DNA of 64,000 bases from Stagonosporopsis chrysanthemi (lineage: Eukaryota > Ascomycota > Dothideomycetes > Pleosporales > Didymellaceae): contig JAFISE010000033.1 of NCBI GenBank assembly GCA_022560025.1, positions 173,374 through 237,373 on the forward strand, written 5' to 3'. Shown here in pieces: positions 30,666 through 39,756 of this stretch. The notes under the pieces are model-generated. The model made no database searches, was not told the origin of the DNA, and saw nothing but the letters and a program-made list of their open reading frames with translations. A program made the translations under genes and the position numbers. Each line of letters opens with the position of its first letter. The stretch's first letter is position 1.

Positions 30666-32959
30666 CTACTTTGGATCGTACTTTGGCTTCCAGATCCTGC
30701 GATGGGGTCAGCACGTGCCCAACAGGTTCGTTCATACTCGCGGGTACCGCGACAAGGAGCGGTCCGGCGCGGGCATCCACAGTGGAGGTCACTCGGTCCA
30801 ACATGAATTCAATGTTTGCAGCAGACGGCTGAGCGTCAGTGTGCCGTCATCGACATCTGCGAAAGGGTCGCGGCTCGGACTGGCCGTAGCCGTCAATTCT
30901 CCCGTCCGCTATCAATCCACAGAGTCCAGATCTCGCTGATAGTGCTGCTGTTGATGATGGCTCAGCACATCCATCATCCAGCCCGCCTCATTTGACCCTC
31001 CTCGCGCTCTTCCGACACGGCTCGCAATCCGTCGCACACCCTCCGCCTGATGCGCCAGCAGACGCATGCCACGTGTATGCAGTCCAACCGCATTTGGCAG
31101 GCTGTCCAGCCCTCCGGTGCGCAGCCATATCTGCACTGCACACCTGACGGCCCAGACAGGGTGTGGCAGCGGCCGCAGCACGCAATGATGCGTTGCGGTT
31201 GGTGGGGTCGCAGCAACGATTACGGGAGGGAGGGTGAGGGCCGGGCCTAGTAGGGAGCTAAGCGAGGCTTTGGGCGCTGAGGTCCAATAAGGTGGCCTTG
31301 GCAGATTGGCAGCGAAACGAGGTAGAAGCTGGATCCGTGGATGATGTCCGCGATCCAGCCTGGTATGTCGACATTCGGTATGACGGTCGGCGCGGTACCG
31401 CAATACGCAGACGCTCGACTCCCGTAACAGGACTGACAGGCACGTAACACCCGAGCCGCATACTCACCCACGCTGCTGCAAGACAATACGTGTAACACGA
31501 AAAGAAACATGCGACTTACCAAGTATTTCCCAACGTTTTGTTCCCCTTTGATTCGGCGAGGCGCAGGAACTGGGCTGCTTTGAACTGCATCAGCCGCGTT
31601 AGTAACTAATACTCTGCGCTCCCGCACCTGCCGCCGCAGGTGAGATGCACGAGATCCCGAGTGGGGTGGTGCCCGAACAGTGAGGCGGAGGGTCAGACGG
31701 TATCATGAGGAGACAGGTGAGACTTGTTGGCGGATAGCGGGAGGGATGGCGACAGGACTTCCAAGCTCACCGTTCGCATGACCGCACAAGATTACAGATA
31801 CGTGATCGGTGGCACACATGCGACGGCCTCTGAATACAGACCACCTGCACACCGATATGATGACGAGGCATGTCGCGGGAGGGTAAAGCATGGAGATGGG
31901 TGCTGGGTTGGAGAGCTGACGTACCTTATCTTTTTTCGTGCCAAAGCCCTCGGTATAGCACCAGGCTACCTCGTTCATGGCATCGGTATCTCCCAGGTTT
32001 GCTGCCGTCTCGTAGTACTGCTTCGCAGCCGCGGGATCTTTCTTGATGCCCCAGCCATTGCGGAAGCAGTTGGCCAGCTCGTACATAGCAAGCACGAGCT
32101 CACCCTTGGCAGCACCGCCCTTCTTCATGCCAGCACCAAGTGCGAGTTTCTCAACCTCGGCGCTGTTGGATGCCGCGAGCGAGAGATAGTGTACCGCCTG
32201 CTCTTGGTCTGCATCAATGCCCCAAGCATGTCGCAATGCGAGGCCATACAGAACCTGAGCAAGCGCATTGTTTGCACCGCCGGGATCTGCCAGTCTGCCA
32301 AACAACGCCGTGCTTGCTTCCAGGTTCCCCTTCTCGTGCAGCCTGATGGCCTCCTGAATGTTCTGCTCGTCTGCTGGCGCGCCAGTGCTGGGCTGTCTCT
32401 GCACAGCGGGCCGCACAGGCGCCATACCCATATTCGCCATGGCATCGCTAATCTCAATCGTGGGCGTGGGCGGCGCACTCTGCCCCAGCGGTCCGCCCTG
32501 AACCAGCATCGTAGCCCTCTTCTCCCACTTGGCCTCGTCCTCTTCATTGCGCGCGACGGGCGTGTCGCCGACGTCGGGCAGGTTGTCCGGCACGTTGACG
32601 CTGGTCTGGCTCTTGCTCCGCCCAAAGTGCAGGCGCTCGCTCAGCGTGCCACTGCGCGGCCGCCCTGCCCCTTCTTCGCTCGTCCGCCCGCTCCCTTGTG
32701 AACTCGTGTTGCTAACATTTGAATTTCGTCTGAATCTGCTGAAGCCTCTTGCGTCCTTGGGACTTAGAAGGGGTGCTTCGGAGCGCGTGGGATCGCCAGG
32801 AAACGAGGGTGGCTCAATGGCTTCGTGGGTGCTGGTCGTCGTGCGGAAGAATTGGAATTCTGGTACGTCAGGGCTTAAAGCAGGACCCTGCGCAGACGTT
32901 CCTGACGCGCCTTCGTGCTTTATCTTGTCTTTCTTCCTGAGGAGGTCTTTGAGCGGCAT
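30666..32959 (-). CDS. Sel1-repeat protein (Chs-activator-like), with long introns
   Basis: Three exons (32959-31925, 31584-31520, 30696-30666) give 376 residues. The N-terminal 200 residues are Ser/Pro-rich and disordered; Sel1-type repeats follow (AIRLHEKGNLEASTALFGRL, LYGLALRHAWGIDADQEQAV, MYELANCFRNGWGIKKDPAA, MNEVAWCYTEGFGTKKDK). The tail KGNKTLGNTWIWKPKYDPK is the conserved C-terminus of this fungal family. It is only recovered by splicing over an 823-bp intron to a 31-nt last exon; the acceptor is CCATCGCAG with a GCTGAC branch site. The first intron is 340 bp with a perfect TACTAAC branch. Fungal relatives scaffold septation and chitin-synthase (Chs3/Chs4-like) complexes; the exact partner is not visible here. 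Confidence 0.78.
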
Positions 32960-33696
32960 GGTTGCTGAGCAATTGGGCGGGGCGCGTCGCACGAGGCGCG
33001 TTCAAGGGGTATACGGCTGAAGTGAGGGGGGACTCGTTGCGACAGCGACTGCAATTTTGCTGCTGTTGCAAATGCCTTGGAATATCTATTGTATTTTCAG
33101 AGTTGTCCTGTAGCAGCGCAGCTTCTTAGCAAAAGTGGCAGGATGCATCGAGCATGGCAGCTGCGCCGCGTAATGTCAGATTGAAGTGAGTTGCTTGTAG
33201 GACAGCCAAGGCAGCCTCAGCCCCTCCTCAGCCGCGCTCTATTTCGGTTCAGCAAGATGAGCGTGTCGATCATTCTTCATCACTTGTTATTGCAGGTGTC
33301 ATCTGGAGAGCCGTAGCAGTTGTTGAAGTGCAATCTTGAATATTTTCTTTTCATTCTTTTTGTACATGCTTCTTCCAGTCCTTTGATCGAATGAAGATTC
33401 GATCCCTGTGGACAGCTATCTATCGACACCAAGAAGCTAGGAAATTACCAAGGATCACAAGGAACACGCTGTCGTGGAGCTCTCAAAGGGTATCATCGCA
33501 ATACGCACCACGGCATGGCAACGCTGAATCGGGGCTTGGGACGTCAAAACAGACCAACGAGTGAAGTGAAAAGCGCCCTACCAGAAGCAATCGCAATTGC
33601 AGGCTGTGACGCAAGGAAAGGTTAGGTCAGCGTGTGTGCTGCTCGGGAAAAGTGGACCCTACAAGTCTTCAGTCGAGCATCCGGCGCAGGCGATAC
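32960..33696. other. Intergenic: Sel1 gene upstream region and CCCH gene 3' flank
   Basis: 737 bp with no gene. T-rich stretches near 33340-33360; nothing else notable. Confidence 0.35.
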
Positions 33697-34857
33697 CTAA
33701 TCTTCGGTATCGAGAGGGACATAGTCGACCTGCTGCGTGAATAGCTGAGGCGCATGGGAGGCATGCATAGGGAAACCCATGCCCCAGCTAGGCGTGTCAG
33801 AACTCGAATTCTCAATCTCTGGAGAAGTCGCTCTGGACTGGTCTTCAGGCGAAGAGCGTCCGGCGGCCTTCCGCATTCGAGATGCACGGTGAATGTGACG
33901 ATGTTGACATTTGTCGCCTCGAATGCACTCGCCTTTGTTGGCGAAATCCGGGCATTCGTAGGCATGTAGGTCGGCACACTCGGCACCCTTCTCGCAATAA
34001 CCCAGACGTCCAAAGGCATCGCAGATCTGGGCCGCCGGATTAACGCCTACATGTGCGAAACGACAGTCTTCGTTTGTGCACCGGCCTTCCTGGAAATGGA
34101 GACAGGTTGGGACGTTATGTGGAGTAGGTTCGTGAGACAGAGAGCAGTGATCCCCTTTGTTACAATCGCTCTTGAAGAGCCAACGCTTGCATAGAGCCTG
34201 CTTGTCCGGGTCGTGCACAAGAGGGCAGCCGTGGCGAGTACAGAGACCTGTGAGAGTTAGAGAGGATTTCGGCAAGGAAGGTGTGGATGTGTTGGAGTTC
34301 TCTCGGGTACCTGTCGATGTGAATGTCGCACAGAGCTGCTTTACTTCTGCGGGCGGCTGGCTGTTCTGTCTAGATTGAGAGGTTGACAGAGGCGCTGAAC
34401 CGGGAGCTGACGAGCTGTCCGTACCAGCTGCTTCGCCAGACCCTTCCGGCTTGTTGAAAACCACAGTCCGGTTCTTGAATCTGGACGAACCATACGCCGG
34501 TGGTGGTCGCTGATATGGATGGTATGACGCAGCTCGCCCTCCATATAAATAGCCCCCACGTTGTGGTTTCCCTCGGTATGAGCCACTAAAGGCGCCATGA
34601 GCTCGAGGGGCAAAGGTGGACATGTCGTTGTATGGCGATGCGCGAGCTGCGTAGCTACTGGGTGAATCGGCAAGTCGGTCCTGCTGTTCTTTCTTCATGC
34701 GTGCAATATAGCCTGGATGAGAATTGTCAGTGTTGATCCCAAGACACGTTCTCGCACACGTACTGTTCAGTTCAGCGCGCGCTCTTAGTCGCTCCTCTTT
34801 CGTGCTCATCGCGTTGATTTGGTCTATGGTGTACGGCGGGGGTCCCGGCGGCGCCAT
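33697..34857 (-). CDS. Five-finger CCCH zinc-finger protein, ZC3H3-like
   Basis: Three exons (34857-34764, 34712-34311, 34247-33697) give 348 residues. The C-terminal half has five CCCH fingers in a row: C-x8-C-x4-C-x3-H (created only when the second intron is removed: CATFTSTG joined to LCTRHGCPLVH), LCKRWLFKSDCNKGDHCSLSH, TCLHFQEGRCTNEDCRFAH, ICDAFGRLGYCEKGAECADLH and ECPDFANKGECIRGDKCQHRH. Number, spacing and the CPDFANKGEC end match animal ZC3H3/Smicl, which links polyadenylation to mRNA export, and the related fungal proteins. The N-terminus (MAPPGPPPYTIDQINAMS) is low complexity with an RG/Y-rich stretch. Nuclear RNA binding is likely. Both introns are multiples of three without stops, so retained-intron forms stay open. 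Start chosen at the first ATG. Confidence 0.82.
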   Translation of the reverse strand: MAPPGPPPYTIDQINAMSTKEERLRARAELNSTCARTCLGINTDNSHPGYIARMKKEQQDRLADSPSSYAARASPYNDMSTFAPRAHGAFSGSYRGKPQRGGYLYGGRAASYHPYQRPPPAYGSSRFKNRTVVFNKPEGSGEAAGTDSSSAPGSAPLSTSQSRQNSQPPAEVKQLCATFTSTGTRENSNTSTPSLPKSSLTLTGLCTRHGCPLVHDPDKQALCKRWLFKSDCNKGDHCSLSHEPTPHNVPTCLHFQEGRCTNEDCRFAHVGVNPAAQICDAFGRLGYCEKGAECADLHAYECPDFANKGECIRGDKCQHRHIHRASRMRKAAGRSSPEDQSRATSPEIENSSSDTPSWGMGFPMHASHAPQLFTQQVDYVPLDTED

Positions 34858-35369
34858 CTTGGCACAAGATTGGCCGTATGTGCCTGTGGCTCGGTTATTC
34901 ACTGCGCAACGTTAGTACTATAAGCGTAGGTCTTTGGTGCTGCGGCTGCGACTGCGGTTGCAACTACGACTGGGGTTGATCGCGACTGGGACTGCGGCTG
35001 CTAGCGCGTGGGCGAGAGAAGTACAGTAGACAAACGCAGCGGGGCATTTACAACTGACTAATCAAAACAAAGTACGAATTGTCTGCACGTGATTGTTGTG
35101 ACTATTGATATTCGTCTCACACTTGGCCGTTGTAATTTCGGTGGCGGTCATGGCCCGCTTCGTGGAAGCTTCACTTGATCCATTCGGGCTTCCAGGACTA
35201 TTTTGGACGTGGATACTCAAAAATGTAGAGTTGGTATCTAGTGATGAACAGACTGAAGATCTTGATGCCCCTCTCTTACTGTGCGAGATGACCTGTGCCG
35301 TCCCAATGCCCATAGCCAGTACTCCGACGCAATGCAATCTTATGGTTTTTTTTTTTTTGGATCTGCTAC
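34858..35369. other. Intergenic: CCCH gene upstream region and TAF7 3' flank
   Basis: 512 bp; contains irregular CTGCGACTGCGG-like repeats at about 34940-35000 and a 13-T run near 35347. No gene. Confidence 0.35.
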
Positions 35370-37076
35370 TCAGTCGTCCGCATCCTCGTTGCCGTTCAGC
35401 TCATTCAGCTGCTTCTTCTTGATGTGAAGATCCTGCTGCTGTCTTTCAATCGTTTTGTTCATGCGCTGCTTGAAGAGGGGATTGTTCTGTTTGTCGCGCG
35501 ACTCCATGCTCTGCTGCACCGCCTTCTCCAGCTCAGCAATCTCTGCCTCCAGCAGCTCCCTTCTCTGTTGCTCCGCTGCGGCGGCCTCGTCCACTTCGGA
35601 ATCATCGTCATCGTCGTCGTCGTCGTCATCATCATCATCTTCTGCTGATGTGGCGGCGGCTGGCGTAGCTGGTGAAGACCCAGGCTCGACGACGATACTG
35701 CCGCTCTGCGCAAGTGCATGCATAGCTGCGTCGTGCGCAGTGACAGGCATTTGCCCGTCGATGGCGCCGCCATTTCCAAATAGAGCCTCAATGTCGTCGC
35801 CGTCGGCCTGTATCTCGACATCATCGTCTTCCATAAACCCAGCTTGCAACATCTCCTCAAGAGCAGCAGCGTCGACTTCCTCGACTGGCATTTCTACAGG
35901 CGCGTTCATCATCTCTTCGTCCTCGTCATCCTCGGAGCCGGATTCATCCTCGGATGACTCAGCTCCCTCCTCGACCAGGTCGTACTTTGTGCTCTCAGCG
36001 TTGTCGTCAGCCTCGAGCAAAGCATTCATCTCAGCCTCAGCCCGCTCAACATCGAGGTAGGACTTTCGCGGCCGGAAGCGTCTCTTGCGCACCCAGCGCA
36101 TGGGCGGGGTAAGGCCGTGGGGATAGCGGTGCGAATTCTCCTCGACATACGATGGTCGTGGGTACTTCTTCGCTTCGTCCTCGGTTTGCACTCTACCCAA
36201 AACAAGGAGCATCTGGCAGACGTCGGCAGTCTTGACCCAGTCCTTCTTGTTCCAGCTCTTCATGGATTCGATGATGTTGGGCAACTCAACCATTGAAGCA
36301 GCGTAGTGGCGGCCTTGTATCGTGACCATGGCTCTCCTGCCTTCCTTGTCGAAGAACCTGAAGTGTATGCCCGGCCCCCCTTGGGTCACGCTCCTGCCAA
36401 TGGTCTTTTCCTCGATAGACTTGCGGAGGAGATCGCAGTCCGGCCCCGGCAACATGCGCAAGACGAACTGACTCTCGATGGCGGGATCCTGCTCAGCCTC
36501 CTCTGCTTCGCTGTCGTACCCCACACCTGGGGGCCGGTACGGAGGTCGCCCTGCCCCTTTGACTTTGAGTAATGTTGTGCCGCGTGAGGCAGCGGATGCG
36601 CCAGAAGCCGAGGGCTTGGGCTTGATGGAGAGCTTGAGGGAAGTCGAACGGTTCGGGGGGATTTGCGGCGCTCGCCGCACGGGCACTGACGGCTCCTCCA
36701 GGTCATCGTTGTCGGTGTCGTCGTCGTCAATGCTCTGAAGGCTCTTCAGCGTCGGCCTTGACTTGCGCTTTGCCGCGGGCGCGTCGCCGTCTGCTCCATC
36801 TTCGCGTGCCCGTTTCTTGAAGCCTGGCTTGCCGAGTGCCACGGGATTGCCAGCGTCGTCGACTTTCGTCTTCTTGATGTACTTGCGCTTCTGCTTGGGC
36901 ACATCGGTGGCAGCGTCGCCGTCTGCTGTCGGCGCAGCAGGGCCCCCGGGCTTCAGCTTGATCTTGATGCCGCCAGGCCTTGCGGGAGGCGGCGTGGGCG
37001 CTGCATCTCCGGCCACAGGCGGTGCTGCGGGCGCGTCGCTTGGAGCCGGGTTGGAGGCCTTGAGCTTGAGCTTCAT
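35370..37076 (-). CDS. TAF7: TFIID subunit TAF7 (TAFII55)
   Basis: Single-exon gene for 568 residues. The TAFII55 conserved region covers about 199-345: IESQFVLRMLPGPDCDLLRK, FRFFDKEGRRAMVTIQGRHY, AASMVELPNIIESMKSWNKK and HRYPHGLTPPMRWVRKRRF, the last being the strongest signature of the family. The first 190 residues are Pro/Ala/Lys-rich with three KLKLK/IKIKLK/LKLSIKP repeats. The C-terminal third is acidic, including a run of 13 Asp, then a coiled coil (RRELLEAEIAELEKAVQQS) to the end. TAF7 binds TAF1 inside TFIID and restrains its activity until initiation. The neighbouring divergent gene also looks like a TFIID subunit. Confidence 0.9.
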   Translation of the reverse strand: MKLKLKASNPAPSDAPAAPPVAGDAAPTPPPARPGGIKIKLKPGGPAAPTADGDAATDVPKQKRKYIKKTKVDDAGNPVALGKPGFKKRAREDGADGDAPAAKRKSRPTLKSLQSIDDDDTDNDDLEEPSVPVRRAPQIPPNRSTSLKLSIKPKPSASGASAASRGTTLLKVKGAGRPPYRPPGVGYDSEAEEAEQDPAIESQFVLRMLPGPDCDLLRKSIEEKTIGRSVTQGGPGIHFRFFDKEGRRAMVTIQGRHYAASMVELPNIIESMKSWNKKDWVKTADVCQMLLVLGRVQTEDEAKKYPRPSYVEENSHRYPHGLTPPMRWVRKRRFRPRKSYLDVERAEAEMNALLEADDNAESTKYDLVEEGAESSEDESGSEDDEDEEMMNAPVEMPVEEVDAAALEEMLQAGFMEDDDVEIQADGDDIEALFGNGGAIDGQMPVTAHDAAMHALAQSGSIVVEPGSSPATPAAATSAEDDDDDDDDDDDDDSEVDEAAAAEQQRRELLEAEIAELEKAVQQSMESRDKQNNPLFKQRMNKTIERQQQDLHIKKKQLNELNGNEDADD

Positions 37077-37503
37077 CGTGTCGGCGTCGCGGCGGGCGGG
37101 CGTCCGGGCATGGGCGTCGGTGGTTCGGCGCGACGGCGCACTGGCGGGTTGGCGTACAGGAGCTGTGCGGCGGAAGGGCGGATGGGTGGACGTGTGGACG
37201 TGTTGCGACTGGCAGTGGCAGAATGCGGAGGTCAGCCTTGGCGAGCGCGGTCGTGAAGGGACAGTCCACGCTTGGGCGCGCCTTCACTCAGCAACGCGCG
37301 CCGAGCACGAGCACGAGCACCGAGAACCGAGCACCTCTCATACACGGCGCCGACGATGCGCTGGCTGCTCCCGCGATAACTGCAGACACCGATCGGCCCT
37401 CTGCACCTCTGCACCTCTGCACCTCTGCACCTCTGCACCTCTGCACCTCCGCACCTCCGCCCCTCCGCCCCTCCGCCCCTCCGCAAACACTGCTCCCGCC
37501 AGC
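37077..37503. promoter_or_regulatory. Divergent promoter region TAF7 / TAF3-like with 8-bp repeat array
   Basis: 427 bp between start codons. The half next to TAF3 carries the CTGCACCT array listed separately, ending 19 bp before the start codon, so it probably lies in the leader or core promoter. Confidence 0.5.
37401..37484. repeat. 8-bp tandem repeat: (CTGCACCT)6 CCGCACCT (CCGCCCCT)3
   Basis: Ten exact-length 8-bp units grading from CTGCACCT to CCGCCCCT, plus a half unit; all pyrimidine-rich on the + strand. Confidence 0.92.
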
Positions 37504-38288
37504 ATGTCCCAGCACGACCTGTTCCTGAGCCTCCTGCGGCCGGCCGTGCTCCACATCCTGCGCGCGACGGGCTTCCACTATGGCAAGCCCTCGGCCGTCG
37601 ACACCGTGGTCGACCTCACGGCGCGCTATCTGACGCTGCTGGCCGAGCGCACCGCCTACAACGCCTACTCGAACCACAACGACCTGACGCCCGGCATCTC
37701 CGACGTGCGCATGGCCATGCAGGACTGCGGCCTGCTGGTGCCGACCATGACTGCGGGCGAGGAGCTGTGGAAGGAGTTCCTGCGCAAGCCGCTCGAGGAC
37801 TACAACGGCGAGTCGGGCGCGCGCGACATGGAAGAGCGCCGGCGCGATGCAGAAGACACGGCAGACGTCGCCGAGTTCATTGGATGGGTCACGGGCGAGC
37901 AGAACAAGGAGATACGGCGCATAGCAGGCACATACAAGCCCGTCGCGACGAACCCAACAGAGCAGCTGGACCAGCTGGAGATGGAGGACTACTTGAACAG
38001 TACGTCGAGCACACCACACCCTGTCGACTCCCACTGACTCAAGCTGCAGCGCTCATGAAGAAACACAGCAAGACTGGCGTCGAGTCTCGCTTCCAAGGCA
38101 CCATTCTCGGCATCCCGTCTGAGATGAAGCCGGTGAAAATCGAAGGAGGTGGGCCCGACTCCATTGAGGAGTGGAACCGCAGGATGCGGGAGAAGGCCTT
38201 CAAAGCAGCAGAGTCCAATGCTGAAAGCCATGACACCCCGGCCATGTCAAGACAGCCCTCTGAGGACGTGGTCATGGAAACAGAGTAA
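37504..38288 (+). CDS. TAF3: Bromodomain-associated (BTP histone-fold) protein, TFIID subunit TAF3-like
   Basis: Two exons (37504-37999, 38050-38288) give 244 residues. Residues 1-80 form a BTP histone fold: LFLSLLRPAVLHILRATGF, then VDTVVDLTARYLTLLAERTA and LTPGISDVRMAMQDCGLL, where the ISDVRMAMQ helix is diagnostic. After a charged linker (FIGWVTGEQNKEIRRIAG) the C-terminal part has GVESRFQGTILGIPSEMKP and IEEWNRRMREKAF. No PHD finger, as usual for fungal TAF3. In TFIID TAF3 pairs with TAF10. TAF8 and Spt7 also have BTP folds, so subunit identity is likely rather than certain. The 50-bp intron ends in a CTGACTCAAGCTGCAG acceptor. Confidence 0.8.
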
Positions 38289-38658
38289 AAAGCCCATTCT
38301 TAGATGCATCATCACAGCATAGCGCAGGCGTTAGGTAGGATTTTCGTTCATCACGCGAGCCTAGAAGCTTCAGCATCAGCATCGGCATGTTACGCAAATG
38401 CAAAAGTCAGGCTTTTCCATCTCCGCCAACAGCGTGTTCTGGATTGCGCTATCCTAACATGCCGCAAGCGCATTTGCACGAGTCCTGAACGCGCCGTGGG
38501 GTACGACCAACGGATGACGCGCCCCGCCTACGTCATGCATCTCGCAGCTTCCCACAACACCCCTTTTCGACTCGATTGACTGCTCCTGGGCACCGTTCAA
38601 TCAATTGCTTACATCACTTCGTTACCTGTAGACAGCAAACAACCCAAATACTACCACA
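38289..38658. other. Intergenic: TAF3-like 3' flank and promoter of the hydrophilic protein gene
   Basis: 370 bp, no gene and no clear TATA box. Confidence 0.35.
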
Positions 38659-39263
38659 ATGTCAGCCCTCTCACCTACCGGCCATTCGCAACCCACCCAG
38701 GATCAAGCCTACAAGACGCCCGGCAACTCAGCCTCCACAAACCCCGACGAGCAAGCCGCACAAGGTTTCAATGCCGCTGACAACAGCGCGTCCGTCGACC
38801 AGCGCATCCCCCAGAAGCAGGCCTCGGACGCGGCCGGCGATCGCAACGCCAAGTTCGAAGAGGGCGCCGGTATACACGGCGCACCGGCGGGCGAGGAGCA
38901 GAAAGGACTGACCAGCGAGGACGTCGGCCGGCACAAGGAGCTCGATGGGGAGCAGATGGCTGCTCCAGGCGAGGGAAAGGTGGCCGAGGCCGTGAGGCAG
39001 GGTGGAAAGGGGATGGGTGGTGGAGGCAGCGAGCCCAGCTTTACAAGCGATCTGGATAGGTAGGCAGGCGTCGTGCAAGAGTCGAGTTTCGACTGATGCT
39101 AACAGCTGGCAGGAAAAAGGTTGAGCAGTCAGAGGCCAGGGAGGCAATCAAGCAAGAGAGAGCAGGTAATGTGCAAGCCGGTGGTGCTGCCGGCCAGTCT
39201 GGCGGCCCCGCAAATCCTGTGGACCAGAACAACTATCGTAATGGCGGTCCGCTGAGCCAGTAA
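38659..39263 (+). CDS. Small hydrophilic, disordered protein of unknown function
   Basis: Two exons (38659-39059, 39113-39263) give 183 residues. The protein is rich in Gly, Ala, Gln, Glu, Asp and Asn with hardly any hydrophobic core: SPTGHSQPTQDQAYKTPGN, DNSASVDQRIPQKQASDAAG, HKELDGEQMAAPGEGKVAEA and GGKGMGGGGSEPSFTSDLDR, then a Glu/Arg/Lys segment after the intron and a Gly/Asn-rich end (QNNYRNGGPLSQ). No signal peptide, no cysteine. I recognise it only as a conserved type of fungal hydrophilin-like protein. Similar composition occurs in stress- or conidiation-linked LEA-like proteins, but that is inference. The intron's in-frame fit (TAG|GTAGGC ... CTGGCAG|G) supports the second exon. Confidence 0.72.
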
Positions 39264-39756
39264 GCGCGAGCTGTCGCCAGAGAGAAGAAGAAGCAGAATA
39301 TTGAATTCCGGCGAGAGTCGAGAGGCTGTTCGAGCCCAGGAACACACAAACATGATTTCACAAACATGATTTCACATACAACATTCAAATACATCGAGGG
39401 TACCACCGCATGTTTTCCATCTCCACTCGTGTGCAGTTATGAGTAGCGTTGTTTATGTACTATGCTACCCGCGGGGTGTAATCATTATACAACAGTCGGA
39501 CAAGACTGACCATGAAGCAATCCATCTCACGATGCGGACCTACCACAACCAAGCGGTTGGTGGTCTCAGTCATCAAACGCCGTAGCCCAGAAAGGCAAAC
39601 CCAGGTGTATCGTTATATACATGATAAAAAGTGTGAAGAAGGTTTGATGAAAAGCGCAACGATACGGCGTGGTTCCTCAGACTGTACCGAAGTCCCTACG
39701 CCAACACATCACGAAGAGTGTGCTGGACAGAAGTTCTTCCCGAACAGTCTAAGGAT
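39264..39756. other. Intergenic between convergent genes
   Basis: 493 bp; includes two adjacent copies of CACAAACATGATTT (39345-39372). No gene seen. Confidence 0.35.

Noticed and set aside
31247..31627. Alternative C-terminal exon of the Sel1 gene reading on through 31.5-31.25 kb
   Set aside because: It would replace the family-conserved TWIWKPKYDPK end, which is recovered exactly by splicing to 30696.
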